Program-made: the position numbers and the translations under genes
Part shown: positions 1-12,000 of the stretch, one piece after another
Layout: each line of letters opens with the position of its first letter
How positions within the stretch are numbered: the first letter of the stretch is position 1
Assembly (NCBI GenBank): GCA_965644315.1
Contig: CBFFRQ010000034.1
Coordinates: 62,001-126,000 of the forward strand
Length of the DNA stretch: 64,000 nt
From: Caecitellus pseudoparvulus
Lineage: Eukaryota; Bigyra: Bicosoecida
Direction: 5' to 3'
Notes under the pieces: model-generated
Database searches by the model: none
The model's input: the letters and a program-made list of their open reading frames with translations, nothing else
Told to the model about the DNA's origin: nothing

Positions 1-549
1 GAATCGATGTTGCTGTGCTTGAGGAAGGTGCACTGCGTGCCTGGGACCGAGATGCCGCAGGTTGAAGCTCTGAGAGGACTGGCAGCCATTGGGCGAGGCG
101 AAGCGCCAAATGGACAAGCCGCACCGAAAACTGTGAATGTGGAAGAGCTGCAAGGTCTTCTGCGTGATGCGGGGAGTGCGCTGTTGGAGCAGGCTGGGCT
201 GTTGGCGGGGCAGCATGAACGAGGTGGTGCGTGTGCTGCGCTGCAGTATCTGTCGTTCCGGTGTTTTACCGCGGTGGATGTGCTGCATCAGGCGGCGAGC
301 GGTGTGAGTGAAGATGCAGTGCCGGAGGGTGATGCACTGTGGGACGATGTTCTGCAAGCGTGGAGCAATGTGCGGAGCGGTGCGAACGTCGACGGTGCGC
401 TGGCGGATGTGTCGCGATGGTGGCGCCAGCGCCAGGTGGCGGATGTGGCTGAGCAGGGTTGCCCGGTTGCACATGCAGACACTACTGAGGCAGCATTGGA
501 GGCAGCTTTGACTGACTTGCAGCAGCAGGCTGAGCAGGAGCAAGGCTGA
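1..549 (+). CDS. 3' end of an unrecognised gene (partial at window edge)
   Basis: An open frame runs from the first base to a TGA at 547-549, so this is probably the C-terminal part of a gene starting outside the window. An ATG at 7 is in frame but nothing favours it as the start. A possible 3' splice site (GCCGCAG ending at 60, phase 0) means the exon may really begin at 61. The visible protein of about 180 residues is helical and rich in Ala, Gln and Glu, contains a Trp-Trp pair near residue 140, and ends in a Gln/Glu-rich helix. I recognise no family. Its 3' end faces the 3' end of the minus-strand gene at 677, with 127 bp between them. Confidence 0.55.
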   Translation, partial: ESMLLCLRKVHCVPGTEMPQVEALRGLAAIGRGEAPNGQAAPKTVNVEELQGLLRDAGSALLEQAGLLAGQHERGGACAALQYLSFRCFTAVDVLHQAASGVSEDAVPEGDALWDDVLQAWSNVRSGANVDGALADVSRWWRQRQVADVAEQGCPVAHADTTEAALEAALTDLQQQAEQEQG

Positions 550-676
550 CGCTGGGGAAAGTGGGAAGGGGGGGTTGCCGACAAAGAGTGCTGCAGAGCG
601 GGCTTGGCGTGTACGCAATGCATTCGATGGCGCAAGCCGTTGAAACCTGGGGCCCAAGTATAAAGCGCAGCAAGTA

Positions 677-2854
677 CTACCTCGCACCACCTTGTTTCAC
701 TGCAATACGCAGACGCACAATGGCGCTGCGCAGTCCGGTCAGGGGCAGTCCGCAGTCCTCCCACGCCAAGCGACGTGCTTGGCGTTTCTGCTCCTCCGTC
801 ACAAACGCGACCACAGTGGGGTCTGCAGTCAGTGCCAGCCGCACAGACATGGCGCTGAGTCGTGCACCTGGTGTGGCTGAGTCGGGGTCAGCTGCGTGCT
901 GCTGGTGCAGGGCTGTGGCCAGCGCTGACCCAAGTGGCTGGTGGGCCGCTGGGGGCAGGACGGCCAGGCTGGACAGACACAGGCCCGTTGACACCGCACT
1001 TCCAGCCAGTGCAGCTGCACACGCGTGCAGGTGTGCAGTGTGATCCGTGGAACGGGTCGCGTCGCTTGGCTGTGGTAGGCCAGGGGCACGGCAGGCGACG
1101 GCGAGGCACAGCGCCATGACGAGCTGCGCTGAGACGGAGGCGGCAGCCCCCATGATGGGCTGTGCCTTGAACAAAACCGTTTCTTCGCGTGTTCCGTGTT
1201 CCAGCTGTGTGGTGGCCCAGGCGGCGTTGAGGTAGGGGCAGTCTGCGACCATGTTGGGCAGGGGCGGGATGTTGACTCCTGCGGCGGCGGTGAGGGCCGA
1301 TGCGAGGTCGGGCGAGTCACCCCGCCGTGTGGCCGCGACGAGGGATGCATCGGGAGGCGGCAGCGCCCACCCCCCCCGGGCACAAATGGCGTCCAGGCAC
1401 TGCTCTGCGGCAGCCAGGGTGCGGGGGCAGCCGTTAACGGCGGCAGCACCGCGGAACGCCTTAGCTACGTCTGGCAACGTGTCCAGGGTGCAGGGGAGCA
1501 GGGCTGTCAAGGAGGGCAGTGCGTCCACTTGGCCTGCAGTGAGGCAGGGCCCAATGGTGGTGTCAATCATGCTCTCCAGCAGCTCGTCGGGGGACATGAT
1601 GGTGGTGGGAGTGGCTAGGACGGCGTTGTGCAGGAGGGTGACGGCGAGGGGGGTGTGACCCCCCCTCACGGCGGCCAGGGCCAGGATGAGGCTGGGCTCC
1701 ACATCCCCACCCTCAACTTGCACTGCCGCGGGGTCCAGCGTGCCCGCCACGGCGGCGTGGATATTGCGGAGTGCGACGGGGTGGTCAGTGCTGGCGGAGG
1801 TGCCGAGGTCGCACAGGGTGGTCGCAAAGTCAGGGGGCGGCGGTGCGTACCACAGCCAGTGCGTGTACACTCCCTGTGAATACATCATGCCTGTGCGCAT
1901 GTCCACGGCACTGGGGCGTGCGACCAGCACGGCTCGCAGACGGTCGGCGCCGTCCGGCAGCTGCGACATGCGTGCGAGCATGAGCTCGTTCAAGTACAGG
2001 AAGACACGGGGCGTGTCTGCGAAGGCTGTGACGAGGGAAGGCAGCAGGTCGGGCAGGCTGTCCACGGTGCAGCCCATGTGCACGAGGGCGCGGAGGAAGG
2101 AGGTGCGTTCTGCGTCGTGGGCGTCGATTTCCGTCCAGTTTGAGAGGCCGCCGGTGGGCGTCATGGTCACGGTGCGCCCAGTGGCGTCGAGGAGGGTGAG
2201 CGCGCCGCCGGGTGCGGAGAGGTCGTCGGCCCACAGCAGGGGGGAGAACTGCATCATGCCGAGGATGATGCTGGGCGCCACGCGCGCACGGCAGAGGCGA
2301 GATAAGGCGGCGTGGTGTCCGGGCGGCACGTGTTGCAGTGCGACGTCCAACAGAGGCTGAAGGGGGGGTGGCAGGTCGCCTGCGCCACAGCTGGTGAGCA
2401 GGGTGTAAACGGTCGATACGCAGCGATCGAGGGTCTTGTTGCCGGGCTTGTCCTCCGCCTCGAGGTGTGTGCGCAGCAGGTCGCACGCTCGTCGCAGCGT
2501 GGCGTCCTCGCCCGTCTCTGCAGCTCCTAGTCGGATGAGGATGGGGAGGAAGCGGAGAGAGTGCGTGCTGAAATCGCGCTGGAGGGCGGTGATGGGCATC
2601 AGGGCAACCTTGCGCACGAAGGTTTCCAGCCCCTTCCATGTGCAAGGCGGTGTGGAGGGTTCGGCGATGAAGGGCTCCAGGTCAAGTTCCGCACCGCTCG
2701 CCGCTGCGCGGTCTACGGCTGGGCAGCAGCGTGCCAGGAAGGGCAAGGGCATGCGCTTGCGCACACCGGCTATGCGTGTGTTGACGAACACCAGGGGCGG
2801 CAGCAGGCTCGCAGGCGGGTGACACAGGGCCTGGGAGCGGGGTTTGGCTGCCAT
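677..2854 (-). CDS. Unknown 725-aa helical protein
   Basis: One uninterrupted frame runs from an ATG at 2854 to a TAG at 677-679 and encodes 725 residues. The open frame continues slightly upstream, but only through a TTG, so the ATG is preferred. The first 50 residues are rich in Arg, Ala, Pro and Leu with few acidic residues, which would suit a mitochondrial presequence; this is inference. The rest is Leu/Ala-rich and looks like stacked helices (helical-repeat style), with no transmembrane segment, catalytic motif or family signature that I know. The last 30 residues are basic. It shares a gap of about 200 bp with the plus-strand gene at 3057, so the two probably use a common divergent promoter. 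Function unknown. Confidence 0.75.
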   Translation of the reverse strand: MAAKPRSQALCHPPASLLPPLVFVNTRIAGVRKRMPLPFLARCCPAVDRAAASGAELDLEPFIAEPSTPPCTWKGLETFVRKVALMPITALQRDFSTHSLRFLPILIRLGAAETGEDATLRRACDLLRTHLEAEDKPGNKTLDRCVSTVYTLLTSCGAGDLPPPLQPLLDVALQHVPPGHHAALSRLCRARVAPSIILGMMQFSPLLWADDLSAPGGALTLLDATGRTVTMTPTGGLSNWTEIDAHDAERTSFLRALVHMGCTVDSLPDLLPSLVTAFADTPRVFLYLNELMLARMSQLPDGADRLRAVLVARPSAVDMRTGMMYSQGVYTHWLWYAPPPPDFATTLCDLGTSASTDHPVALRNIHAAVAGTLDPAAVQVEGGDVEPSLILALAAVRGGHTPLAVTLLHNAVLATPTTIMSPDELLESMIDTTIGPCLTAGQVDALPSLTALLPCTLDTLPDVAKAFRGAAAVNGCPRTLAAAEQCLDAICARGGWALPPPDASLVAATRRGDSPDLASALTAAAGVNIPPLPNMVADCPYLNAAWATTQLEHGTREETVLFKAQPIMGAAASVSAQLVMALCLAVACRAPGLPQPSDATRSTDHTAHLHACAAALAGSAVSTGLCLSSLAVLPPAAHQPLGSALATALHQQHAADPDSATPGARLSAMSVRLALTADPTVVAFVTEEQKRQARRLAWEDCGLPLTGLRSAIVRLRIAVKQGGAR

Positions 2855-3056
2855 GCTGCGGCGGCTTGGCGTGGTGAGGCGAGGGGCCAATGTGCGTGCT
2901 GCTGCAGGGTGCAAAACGTAAGAGTCCTGGGCGCGGTGAAGGGCGCGCTTGAATGAGCACCGATAACAGTACTACCAGGACTGCTGCCTTGGGTTTTGGT
3001 GCCGCCTTGCGTTTGGCGGCTTGGCACCAAGGCCGCTCTCGCACCCACTGAACGCG
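2855..3056. promoter_or_regulatory. Divergent intergenic region (shared promoter) with imperfect hairpin
   Basis: The start codons of the flanking divergent genes are about 200 bp apart, so both promoters must lie here or overlap the genes. I see no clear TATA box. The most structured part is an imperfect inverted repeat at 2996-3030: TTGGTGCCGCC on the left, then GGCGGC and GGCACCAA on the right around the loop TTGCGTTT. It lies immediately upstream of the plus-strand start codon and could be an RNA hairpin or a protein-binding site. The role is inferred from position only. Confidence 0.45.
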
Positions 3057-6000
3057 ATGGCAGTGCAGATCAGCTGCCGAGTGGCGGGTGTGCCTGTGTT
3101 GCTGCCAGAGGGGTATGATGAAATCCTGGCATGGCATGCGAGTGACCGACGCCTTGTGGGTGCGCCGAGCCTTGGCGGGCGGGTGCCCAGTGCGCACGCG
3201 TTTCGTGTCGCTGGCGTTACGCGTGCCGGCGCACACGGCACGGCGTCCATTCAGGCCCACACCGCTGCCGAAAGCACAGCCCCAGTGTTGGCTCGTTGCG
3301 CTTCACACGGAAACGCAGCTTGGTTGGATGTGCAGGGCATCGTGCGGGTGCTGGTTGGTCAGACAGGCGCTCAAACGGCCGCGCCGTGCCCCGGCGATTT
3401 GCTGCTGCCTTGCCACCGCGTCACTCTGTCCCTGGCAGCGCAGGGGTCGGTGGTGGTGCTGACGTCTCAGGTCCAGCAAGCGACGTGGATTGGACGTGTC
3501 ACGCATGCGCACCACATTGCCTGGCACCGCGCCATTGCGCGCTCTGCTCTGTCCAAGGCTGCTGTGCATGGTGGCGAGGCTGCGTTTCATGCAGTGGCGT
3601 TTCAGGCTCGGGGGCCAGCTACAAAGGCCGCCACTGGCGTGCTGAACGTGAGCGCTCGGCCAGTGGAGGACGCTGTGCAGCTGCGCCACCCCTCTGGTGA
3701 TGACGAGGGGCGGCTTTGGAAGGTTGACCTGCACGCGTTTCGAGTGCAATTGCCGCAGGCCGGTGGTCACTCTGAGCCACCGGTGAACGCCGGCACCGCC
3801 AGCGAGGAGGAGGAGGAGGAGGTGGACGCCTGGCCGCCTCGTCTGCTGAGCGCGGAGACATTCTCTCTGCGTCTGCCACGTGGCGTGGGCGCTGAGCAGG
3901 TACGGGTGAAGGTGGGTGGAGGGGGCGACTGGGTGGCGGTGTGCGGAGGGGGGGCGGAGGGCCCCTCCTGCCTCGTAACGCACCACAGACCCACAGGCAT
4001 GACGTACACCCTGCCCCTGCACCATCTCAGCGCGACGGTCGTGTCAGGGCCTGAGGCGCACGTCCTGGAGGGGGGGTCCATGACACCCTGGAGGGGGGGT
4101 CCGGCGGGTGTCCACTCTGGACTCCCGTCGCCAACCACCACCATCCACGACTTTGCGTGGCTGGAACATGGCGCAGGGTTGGTGGTGTTGTCGGAACACG
4201 GCAGCCTGGGCGTGTTCCTGCCCAGTGGCCTGCCTCTGCCCCTGGCTGTGACTCTGAGCACGCGGGGTGGGTCAGCAGCCTCTGCCGCCTTCGCAGCTCA
4301 CCCACTGGGCAGGCATGGGTCAGGGGGGGGGAGCAGGAGTCAGCACGCGGGTGGCGAGGCCAGGGAATCGGCTCTGGACACGCCAGGCACTGACTCGTCC
4401 AGTGACTCGGAGGACCGCAGCATCGTGGAGGGTGGCAGGGCGAGCGGGTCAGCGAGCGCCCTGCGCCTGGCACTGGGGGTGTTCCCGGCCCCCCCTCCAG
4501 GGCAGGTCGACCCCCCCTCACGCCACACCATCGCCGTGCACACGAGTGCAGCGCGGTCGCCCGTGGCAGGGGGTGGGCCCACCCCCCCCGGCTCCCCGCA
4601 TTCCCTCGTCATCGCCAACGGCAGCATGGCGTTCGTGCTGAGCCTGAGTGGGCCTGAGTCAGACTGCGGGTCACCCGACGGGCGCACGGCAGTCATGCAG
4701 TGCCTGGTGACTCCCCACGCCCTCAGCGGGTTGGGTTCCACCCTCAGCCGCACTGCAGCGGAAGCACGTGCGACCCTGCTGCCGACCAGTCGACACCGCC
4801 CCTTCACCCGGTCGCACAGCGACGCTTGTGTCGCATCTGCCCTGGCACTGCTTCAAGTGCTGCCTCAGACACACGCGGAAGCGGCGACTTTGCGTGATGC
4901 GTTGGCGCCCCATGTGCGTGAGCTGCAGGCCCAGCTGCAAAGCACACCTCGTGCGGGGGACAGTGGAAGTGCCGGTCGCGTGGCCGCCGAGCTGGTCGCA
5001 GGGGTCGAGTGTCTGACACGTGGCCTGCACGCCTGGTGTCTCCTGTGTGCACAGCCCCCCCCCCCCCCCCCCTCATCTGACGATGACGTGGCGCCTGCCA
5101 GGGAACAGCTGGTGCGCGCTGCCGTGTGTCGGCTGGTCGCAGACGGGCTCGCTGCGACCACCAGCGCCGTGCTGGATCTGCGCGCCGTCGCCGACGCCGC
5201 TGCCGGGCGGCGTGATGTGCGCACCGCAGTGTTGGCGCTGCACAGCGCTGTGATGACGACGGCACTTGCTGCAGCAGGACAGGTGGCGCCGCAGCCCGTC
5301 GCACTGCGACCGGGTGTCGCACACGACGACCAGCTGAGCGTGGCACCCAGCACGACCCTGCAGCGCCGACTGGAGCTGCTGGGCGACGTGGTGCCCGATG
5401 GCGTCGACGACGGCGCGGTGCTGGCGCCAGCGGCGCAGGCAAATGCCCAGCAAGTGTTTGCGCTGGTGAAGGCTATTGTTGACACCTGGACGTGGCAGCT
5501 GACGTCGCGTGAGCACCCCAATGCGCTGGTCGCGCCGACGCTGGACGCCGGTGCAGCTCGCGACGCGACCAGCTCGGCCTCCTCGCCCCTCCTGCAGCAG
5601 CTGCCTCAGTACGTGGCAGAGGCGGTGTTGCAGTGCTTGGGTGCGGGGCATGCGTGGCTGGGGCGCTCGGGGGAGGAGGTGGCGGCGGCGCCTCTTGACT
5701 TGCACCCCCCCTTGACACCCCTTCACGTGGGCTGGGTGCTGACCATGCGGCGGCTCGCACAGGTCGCACAGGAGGTCGCACAGGCGGTCGCAGCTGGCGA
5801 CGACGAAGGCGTCGAGGACCAGGCGTACTGGGTGCACTACGCCGCGCACGTCGCACGTGACGACCTCCTCGCGCAAGAGGTCGCAGCCACCGACGCCATT
5901 CTGCAGGTCGAGCGAGTCGCACTGGCCCTGGGTGCCGAAACGCCCGTGCCCCCCGCTGCACACAGAGCCCTGTGCGCAGCACTGGACCGCGTGCGCGAGC

Positions 6001-9000
6001 TGCACTGCCTGGATCGGCGCCTGCGACCAGCTGCCGCGCCTCAACTGCATCCTGCCGCAGAAACAGCCGCTGCGGCTGCTGTGGCCGCGGCAGCTGCAGC
6101 GTACCAGGCTGCCCTGGCGAGGGGACTGGCAGCGGTGGCTGCTGGGGACTTGCTCGGCGCCTGCGACCAGCTGCACTTGGCAGGGCCTGCCGGGCTGCCC
6201 GCACTGATGGTGGTGCTGCTCCTGCGGCAGCGACCCGCAGAGGCGCTGTCGCTGGGGCGACGCGCCTGCCACAAAGTACAGGCGGCGGCAGAGGGTGAGG
6301 GGCGTGAGGTCAGTGGCTACGCTGCTGCTGCACTTGTGCTGGGCAGTGCCCTGGCGCAGTCCTTCTGGGGCGACGGGGAGGGGCTGCCGGTGGGCGTTTC
6401 TGCGACGGGGCGCCTGGTGTGGGGAGCGGAATTTGACAAGGCCCTGTCGGGCGAGGCACTAGTGCTGCCACACCCCGCCTGTGCTGGGGCATGCGCCACC
6501 GAGCCCGCCCCGGAGTCAGGGTGGGCGGAGGATGGGCCCACTGTGCGGCCGTCCCCCCGTCATGTCCCCCGAGCGCCGCTCCTGCTGGCTGCGGCGCACT
6601 TGCACGACTGGAGCCCCCACACGGCGGTGGAGCTGCTGGTCGCAGGCGGCGCGTGCGACCTGGCGGGTGCCCTCGCTGCGACCTGCCCCGCCCGCGTCGT
6701 GCAGGTGCAGGTGACGCAGCCCTCATCCATGCTGGCAGACACCGACCCACATTCTACCCCCACAGCTGTGCTGACAGTGGGCGTGCGCGTGCCGGACGGG
6801 GCGCTGCCGCCCATCCTGCCGCAGGATGGGCCCATGTCCCCACAGGGTGGGCCCAGTCTGGACCCCACGCCCCTCGTCACCTTCCACCACGAGGAGGACG
6901 GCCCACTGTTCTGGCTGCGACCAGGACAGGCTGCGTGGCTGGATACAGCCACAGTGCGTCACCTGCACACTGCCCACGATGCGATCGGCAACCACGCGCT
7001 GCTGCGGGCACACTGGGACGATCTGGACTCGGACGCGGTGCAGGTAGGCCTGCGGGCGGCGGCCCGCGTCGCCATGTCGCACTGCGACCGACGACACTTC
7101 AACGAGCTGCTGTACCTGGTCAGAAGCTTGCCGCTGCCGCCGCCTGCCGTGGCTGCGTGGCTGAGCTGTGTGGCACGCGATGCGGGCTCTGCCCTGGATG
7201 TGCTCGCCGCACAAGTCACGCTCGCCGACGCCGCTCGTGCGTTGTCGGGCCTGGGCGGCGAGGACAGTGACTCGCCGACCCTCGTCGCGCTGCTGGCGCG
7301 CGGTGTGCTGGCGCCACCTTTCACACACCGCCCCGCCAACCCCGCCATGCACACCACGGCGCAGTGGCTGCAAGCGGTGCAAGACGCCGCTGCGGCACTG
7401 CCCCTGCCCAGTGTTCCGAGCTGGGTCCCTGTTCCGCATGTGCGGCGTTCCGGGCAGCGCCACGCACCCCGCACACACCGACCCAGCGCTGACGCGCAAC
7501 CTGACGGTAGTGCCACGGACACGACGCACTTCGACGCGACGGGGCGCACGGCGTCGAGAGTCAGTGCCGGCCACGCAGGACTCGCCTTTCAGACTCAGCT
7601 GCAGTTCGGCGGCGCAGTCGCTGGCGATGCGTTGGTGCGATTCCCAGCGCCGCCCGATGGCGCTTGCGATGCGGGGGGCGAGGGAGAGGCGGTCGACGCC
7701 GCGATGCAGCACATCGCCTTGTGCGACCTGCCGCACGCGCGACCCCTCGTCGTCTTTCCCGGCCTGCAGGCTCTGTGCCGCACCGGTGTCGGCCATGCCC
7801 CAGCGCTGGCATACATCTGCCACGTGTCAGGCGCTGGGCGGACAGCCCACGCTACGCTCGCAGGGCTACTGTCAGTCGCAGACTCAGGGAACGCGCAGCA
7901 GGTCGCAGGGTCGACGGAAGGGCAGGAGGGAGAAGGGGCGGAGCTGGTCGCAGCCCCCTCCCCAACTCCGCGCTTGCTGCTGGCGGCTGTGTTGGTGCTT
8001 GATGCGATCCATGCGGCGCTGGAGTGCGAGGCGGGCGTCGGCGCCTGCGACCAGCTCACGTGGCGTGACCTGTTCACTGCAGCACTGCCGCCACCCGAAG
8101 CGCTCCTGGCTGGCAGTGCTGCCACCCACCCCGCACCCGCCCTGGCGCCGTTGGTGTCGCCGCTGCAGAGCGTGCTGCTGGCGACGTGGCGATGGGACAG
8201 CCTGCTGGCGCTGTCGAGCTGGGGTCGGCAGGTCGCACGCCGAGCGTCGCAGGCGGCAGCGGCGCCCCCTTCTCCGTCGATCCCACCTCCCCCCACACCA
8301 GTGCGCGCATTTGGCTCGCCTGGCTGGCACGGCAGCTTCGTGCAGCTGGCTGGCGAGTCGGCGCTGCAGCTGGTCGCTGACGCCGACGTGCGACCTCGGC
8401 TGGCGTCCCTCGTCCTGACGACGCCGCCCTCTGCTGGGTCTGCTCTGGTCGCGGGGGAGGCGGAGGCGGTGGCTGCCTCGCTGACTCCCCTGCGTATTAC
8501 GGCCGAGGCAGCTCTGGCCGGAGCTGTTACCGCCCTCGCCCTCACCGCGCCCCCCGTAGACACGCCCGGGGGCCCTTCCCGCAGCAGTGCCGCTGAAACG
8601 CAGCACATGGTGGCGGGGTTGCTGGCACTGGCGAGTGGCTCAGCCCCCGCCCTGGCCATGCAAGCGCTGGCCGTGGCGCCACAGCACACACTGCTGCAGG
8701 GTGCGGCGGCGGCAGTGGCGGGTGCGTGGCGCACGGTGCAGCGACGGGGGGGTTGGGGGGGGGGTGCCGCCGCTTCGACCCCCCCCCCTGATCCCGTCGA
8801 CCCCTCCAGTTGGGACGCCGTGCAGGGTGTACTGCAGCGGCAGCTGGTGGGGCGCGGCGTCGCACTGCGACGTGCTGTGTGGGCGCTGTGGCCCATGCTT
8901 CGGTCGGTGCGACCAGCGCGCGACCAGGGCGACGCCGCGGCAGCCCAGTGGCAAGCCGCACTGCATGGGGGGCTGGGCACGGCGGGGCGTTGGTTACGAC

Positions 9001-12000
9001 GCCACCACGCCGCGCTGGTCGCAGCTGACGACCGCGTCGAGCGCGACCTGCCCCGCCCCGTGCAGACCCTCCGCGCTGCACTGCGAGCCAAGTGTGCCGT
9101 GCAGGCATGGGCGCACCAGCAGGCGTTTCTCGACCAGCACGTGCGACCCGGCACAGTGCACCACGCACTGGCTGGCCGGGCGCTGTCCACGGATGCGTTT
9201 CGGGGCTTTGCTGGCGCGTTTCGGCAGCTCTTCCAGGGCCGCGGCCTGTTCACACCGTGGCACAGCTCCGAAGCCAACGACCTCAGATCGGCCGTGCTGA
9301 CCAGTGTGCAGGAGCCTGCACCGGACAGCTCCCGCGGCCTGGATGTGTCTCTGTCACTGCAGCAGGACCGGCGGCGCTCTGATGCGTTTCACGCAGGGGC
9401 GGGCGGCACGCCAGTCAGTCTGCCCACCCTGGCGCTGCCCCCCTCCCCCCACCGGACAGGGGGGGGAGGGGGGGTCGTGTCACGATCACCCCCCTCCACG
9501 GTGGGCCTGCTGCGCACCGCCCTACCTCAGGTCGCACCTTCCCCTGGCCGCCTGTCCCTTCTGGACATCAGCGCCGTGTCAGTGGAGTCCGGAGGGGGGC
9601 GGGGTGTTCCGGATGGGGTGGAGGCGGAACACGAGGGGGGTCTGCGGCCCCCCCTTCTGCCCTCCCACTCCCTGGCACATCACTTGCAGAGCGCAAGGGG
9701 TGTGGCACAACACTCCGCCCTGCTGGCGTGGCGTGACGACACACAGGCTGTGCTGGGGGGGGCAGGGGGGCGCGGAGAACGTGAGGGGGGGGGCGCAGAT
9801 GTTCCGGGTGAACTGTCGGAGTACCAGGCTGGACTGCTGCAGGAGGCACAGGCGGCTGCGGCGGCAGCGCGAGCAAGGGCGGAGCAATTGTCTGCAGCTG
9901 CAACGAATGGCGGCAGCCCCAGTGAAGTACAGGTGGCTCCTGAAACGGAACAGGAGGGTGGTGGGGAGAGTGCAACGCAGCAGCCCCTAGCGAGTGTACT
10001 GTTGGAAACGCTGTCGTTGCCGATGCTGCTGGGAACGCGCGGAGTCGACTCCGAGTCAGGCAGTGGCGCCAGCGTGGCCAGTGACATTGACTTGGAGCAG
10101 GAAGCCGCTGGGTCCAGCCGTCGCGGTGACTCGCCGCCACCCCCCTCCCCACCCCCCGCTTCCCCCCCCCTGAACTCCACACGAGCAGTGACGGCAGTCT
10201 GGGCGATGTGGTGCCGGAGCGCAACGCGAGTGCGCAGTTGCGACCACCTAGCGGCACTGCAGCTGTGAAACGCATGGTGCATGCGGACACGCAGACGGCG
10301 TCGTGGGATATGGCGCCTGAAGGGTTAGAGCAGAGGCGGCAGCCATGGACAGCGGAGTCACCGAGTGCACCGTCAGGGAGCGGCGCGGCGACATTGCCGA
10401 GGGGAGTCGAGTCACCGCGAGGTCAGCGGTGGGAAACGCAGCATGCGGCGCCCAGCAGCCCAAGCAGCGCAGGGGCGCCAAACGCACACGAAGTCGTGCA
10501 TGCGGTTTTCGGAGGTGACTCGACAGGTGTTGACTCGTGGCTGATGGACGGCGGCAGCGCAAGCCCGACAGGGACGCCTGCCGACGACACCAGTGACTCC
10601 CTGACCCGCGCCATCGACAACGCAGCACACCTCGATGCCGCCCACAGCCCTGCCCGCAAAGCCGCCGCCACTGGCGCACTGGGTGACGTCTCTGTTCTGC
10701 ATTCCATGTGTTCTTCCTCACAGTGGAGTGCCGATGATGCTGGCGTGCTGGTGCCTGCGTTGCAGCCCACGCACAACGCAGCAGACGCGCCACCGCCAGC
10801 AACAGCAACGTCAGTGGCGCGGGAGTGGCTGCGCGGCAGCGCCGCTTCAGACGCCCTGCGAGCAAGCCTGGTCGCAGCTGCCGACGCAGGCGACGCCTTG
10901 CACATGCCTTCTAGCCTGCCGTTGCCCAGCGGACCACTGCCGTTGCTGGCGTGGGAGGACGAGGGGGTCGGCGGGTCGCACAGTGCGACGTCGCAGAGCA
11001 GCTCCGATGAGGCCGCCAGTGATTCGGAGGAGTCACTGGCCTCCGAAGCCGCCGCGCCCCCCCCTGCACCCCCCTCCGACCCCGCCCCCATCCGGGCTGC
11101 TGACGTCAGTGTGGAGTTGGACCCCCACGGCCGCATCGCAGCGGCCCAGGCACGCATGCAGCGTGCGGTGCGGAAATTGAGCAACCTGGGCGTGCCCGAC
11201 CTCGCAAATTCCGCACTGCGGGCAGCCCTGCCTGACCCTGCAGCCGACCTACCTGCCGCCCTGGCAGCTCAGCTGGCTGCTGCGTTACGCGGTGAGGACG
11301 TGCCGTCGTCGGGGGGAATAGCACGAGTGCGCGGGAGGGGGCGCGTGGCAGTGGCGGCGGAGGAGGGCGACTCAGACGCCCCGTCGCAGGAGCCGACCCC
11401 GGTCGCACCCGCCCCTCGCATCCGCAGTCGACGCCGCCTCCCCAGCACCTTCTTCCACCAGGCACCGGACACGCACAGCAGCGGCAGCGGCCGTGGTGGG
11501 GCTGTGGTGTCTCCTGGGGAAGGCACACCGCCGGGCGCATCAGGTGAACATCAGCCTGCTTCAGGTGCGCCACGCCCCCTGCTGGATGGGCGTGGGCAGC
11601 CCGTGACGAACCACCCCCTGCCCCAGAGTGACGCGAAGGCCGGTGACGCACACAGCAGTCCCCAGCGTGGAAGCATTCACGAGCCCCCCTCCAGCAAGGT
11701 TGCGACCCTCCCCCTGCCGGAGGGCTGGGTGCCGTCAGGCGACCTGATGCAGAAACGCTCTGCGGCAGTGGGGCGGGCCATCGATGCGATGCTGGCAGAC
11801 ACGTTGCAGTTGGAGGCGGATGTGGCGGCGTCGCGGCAGATTCTGGCTGACGCGTCGCGGCTGGAGGCGGAACACAAACGGAGTGTTCGGCTCGCAGGCC
11901 TGAAGACCCGGGCGAGTCACCTTGGTCTCGATGGCGCCACTGCGGCGCACGATGGCGTGCCTGCAGCGACGCCCGGCGACACCTCGTTCACGGGCGGGTC

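Noticed and set aside
28-60. Intron in the first partial gene (GTGCAC to GCCGCAG)
   Set aside because: At 33 nt it is half the length of the shortest supported intron; the 3' site could instead end an intron that starts outside the window.
7595-9277. 560-residue minus-strand ORF
   Set aside because: It is Ser/Arg/Cys-rich, overlaps the plus-strand coding frame completely and is a by-product of high GC.
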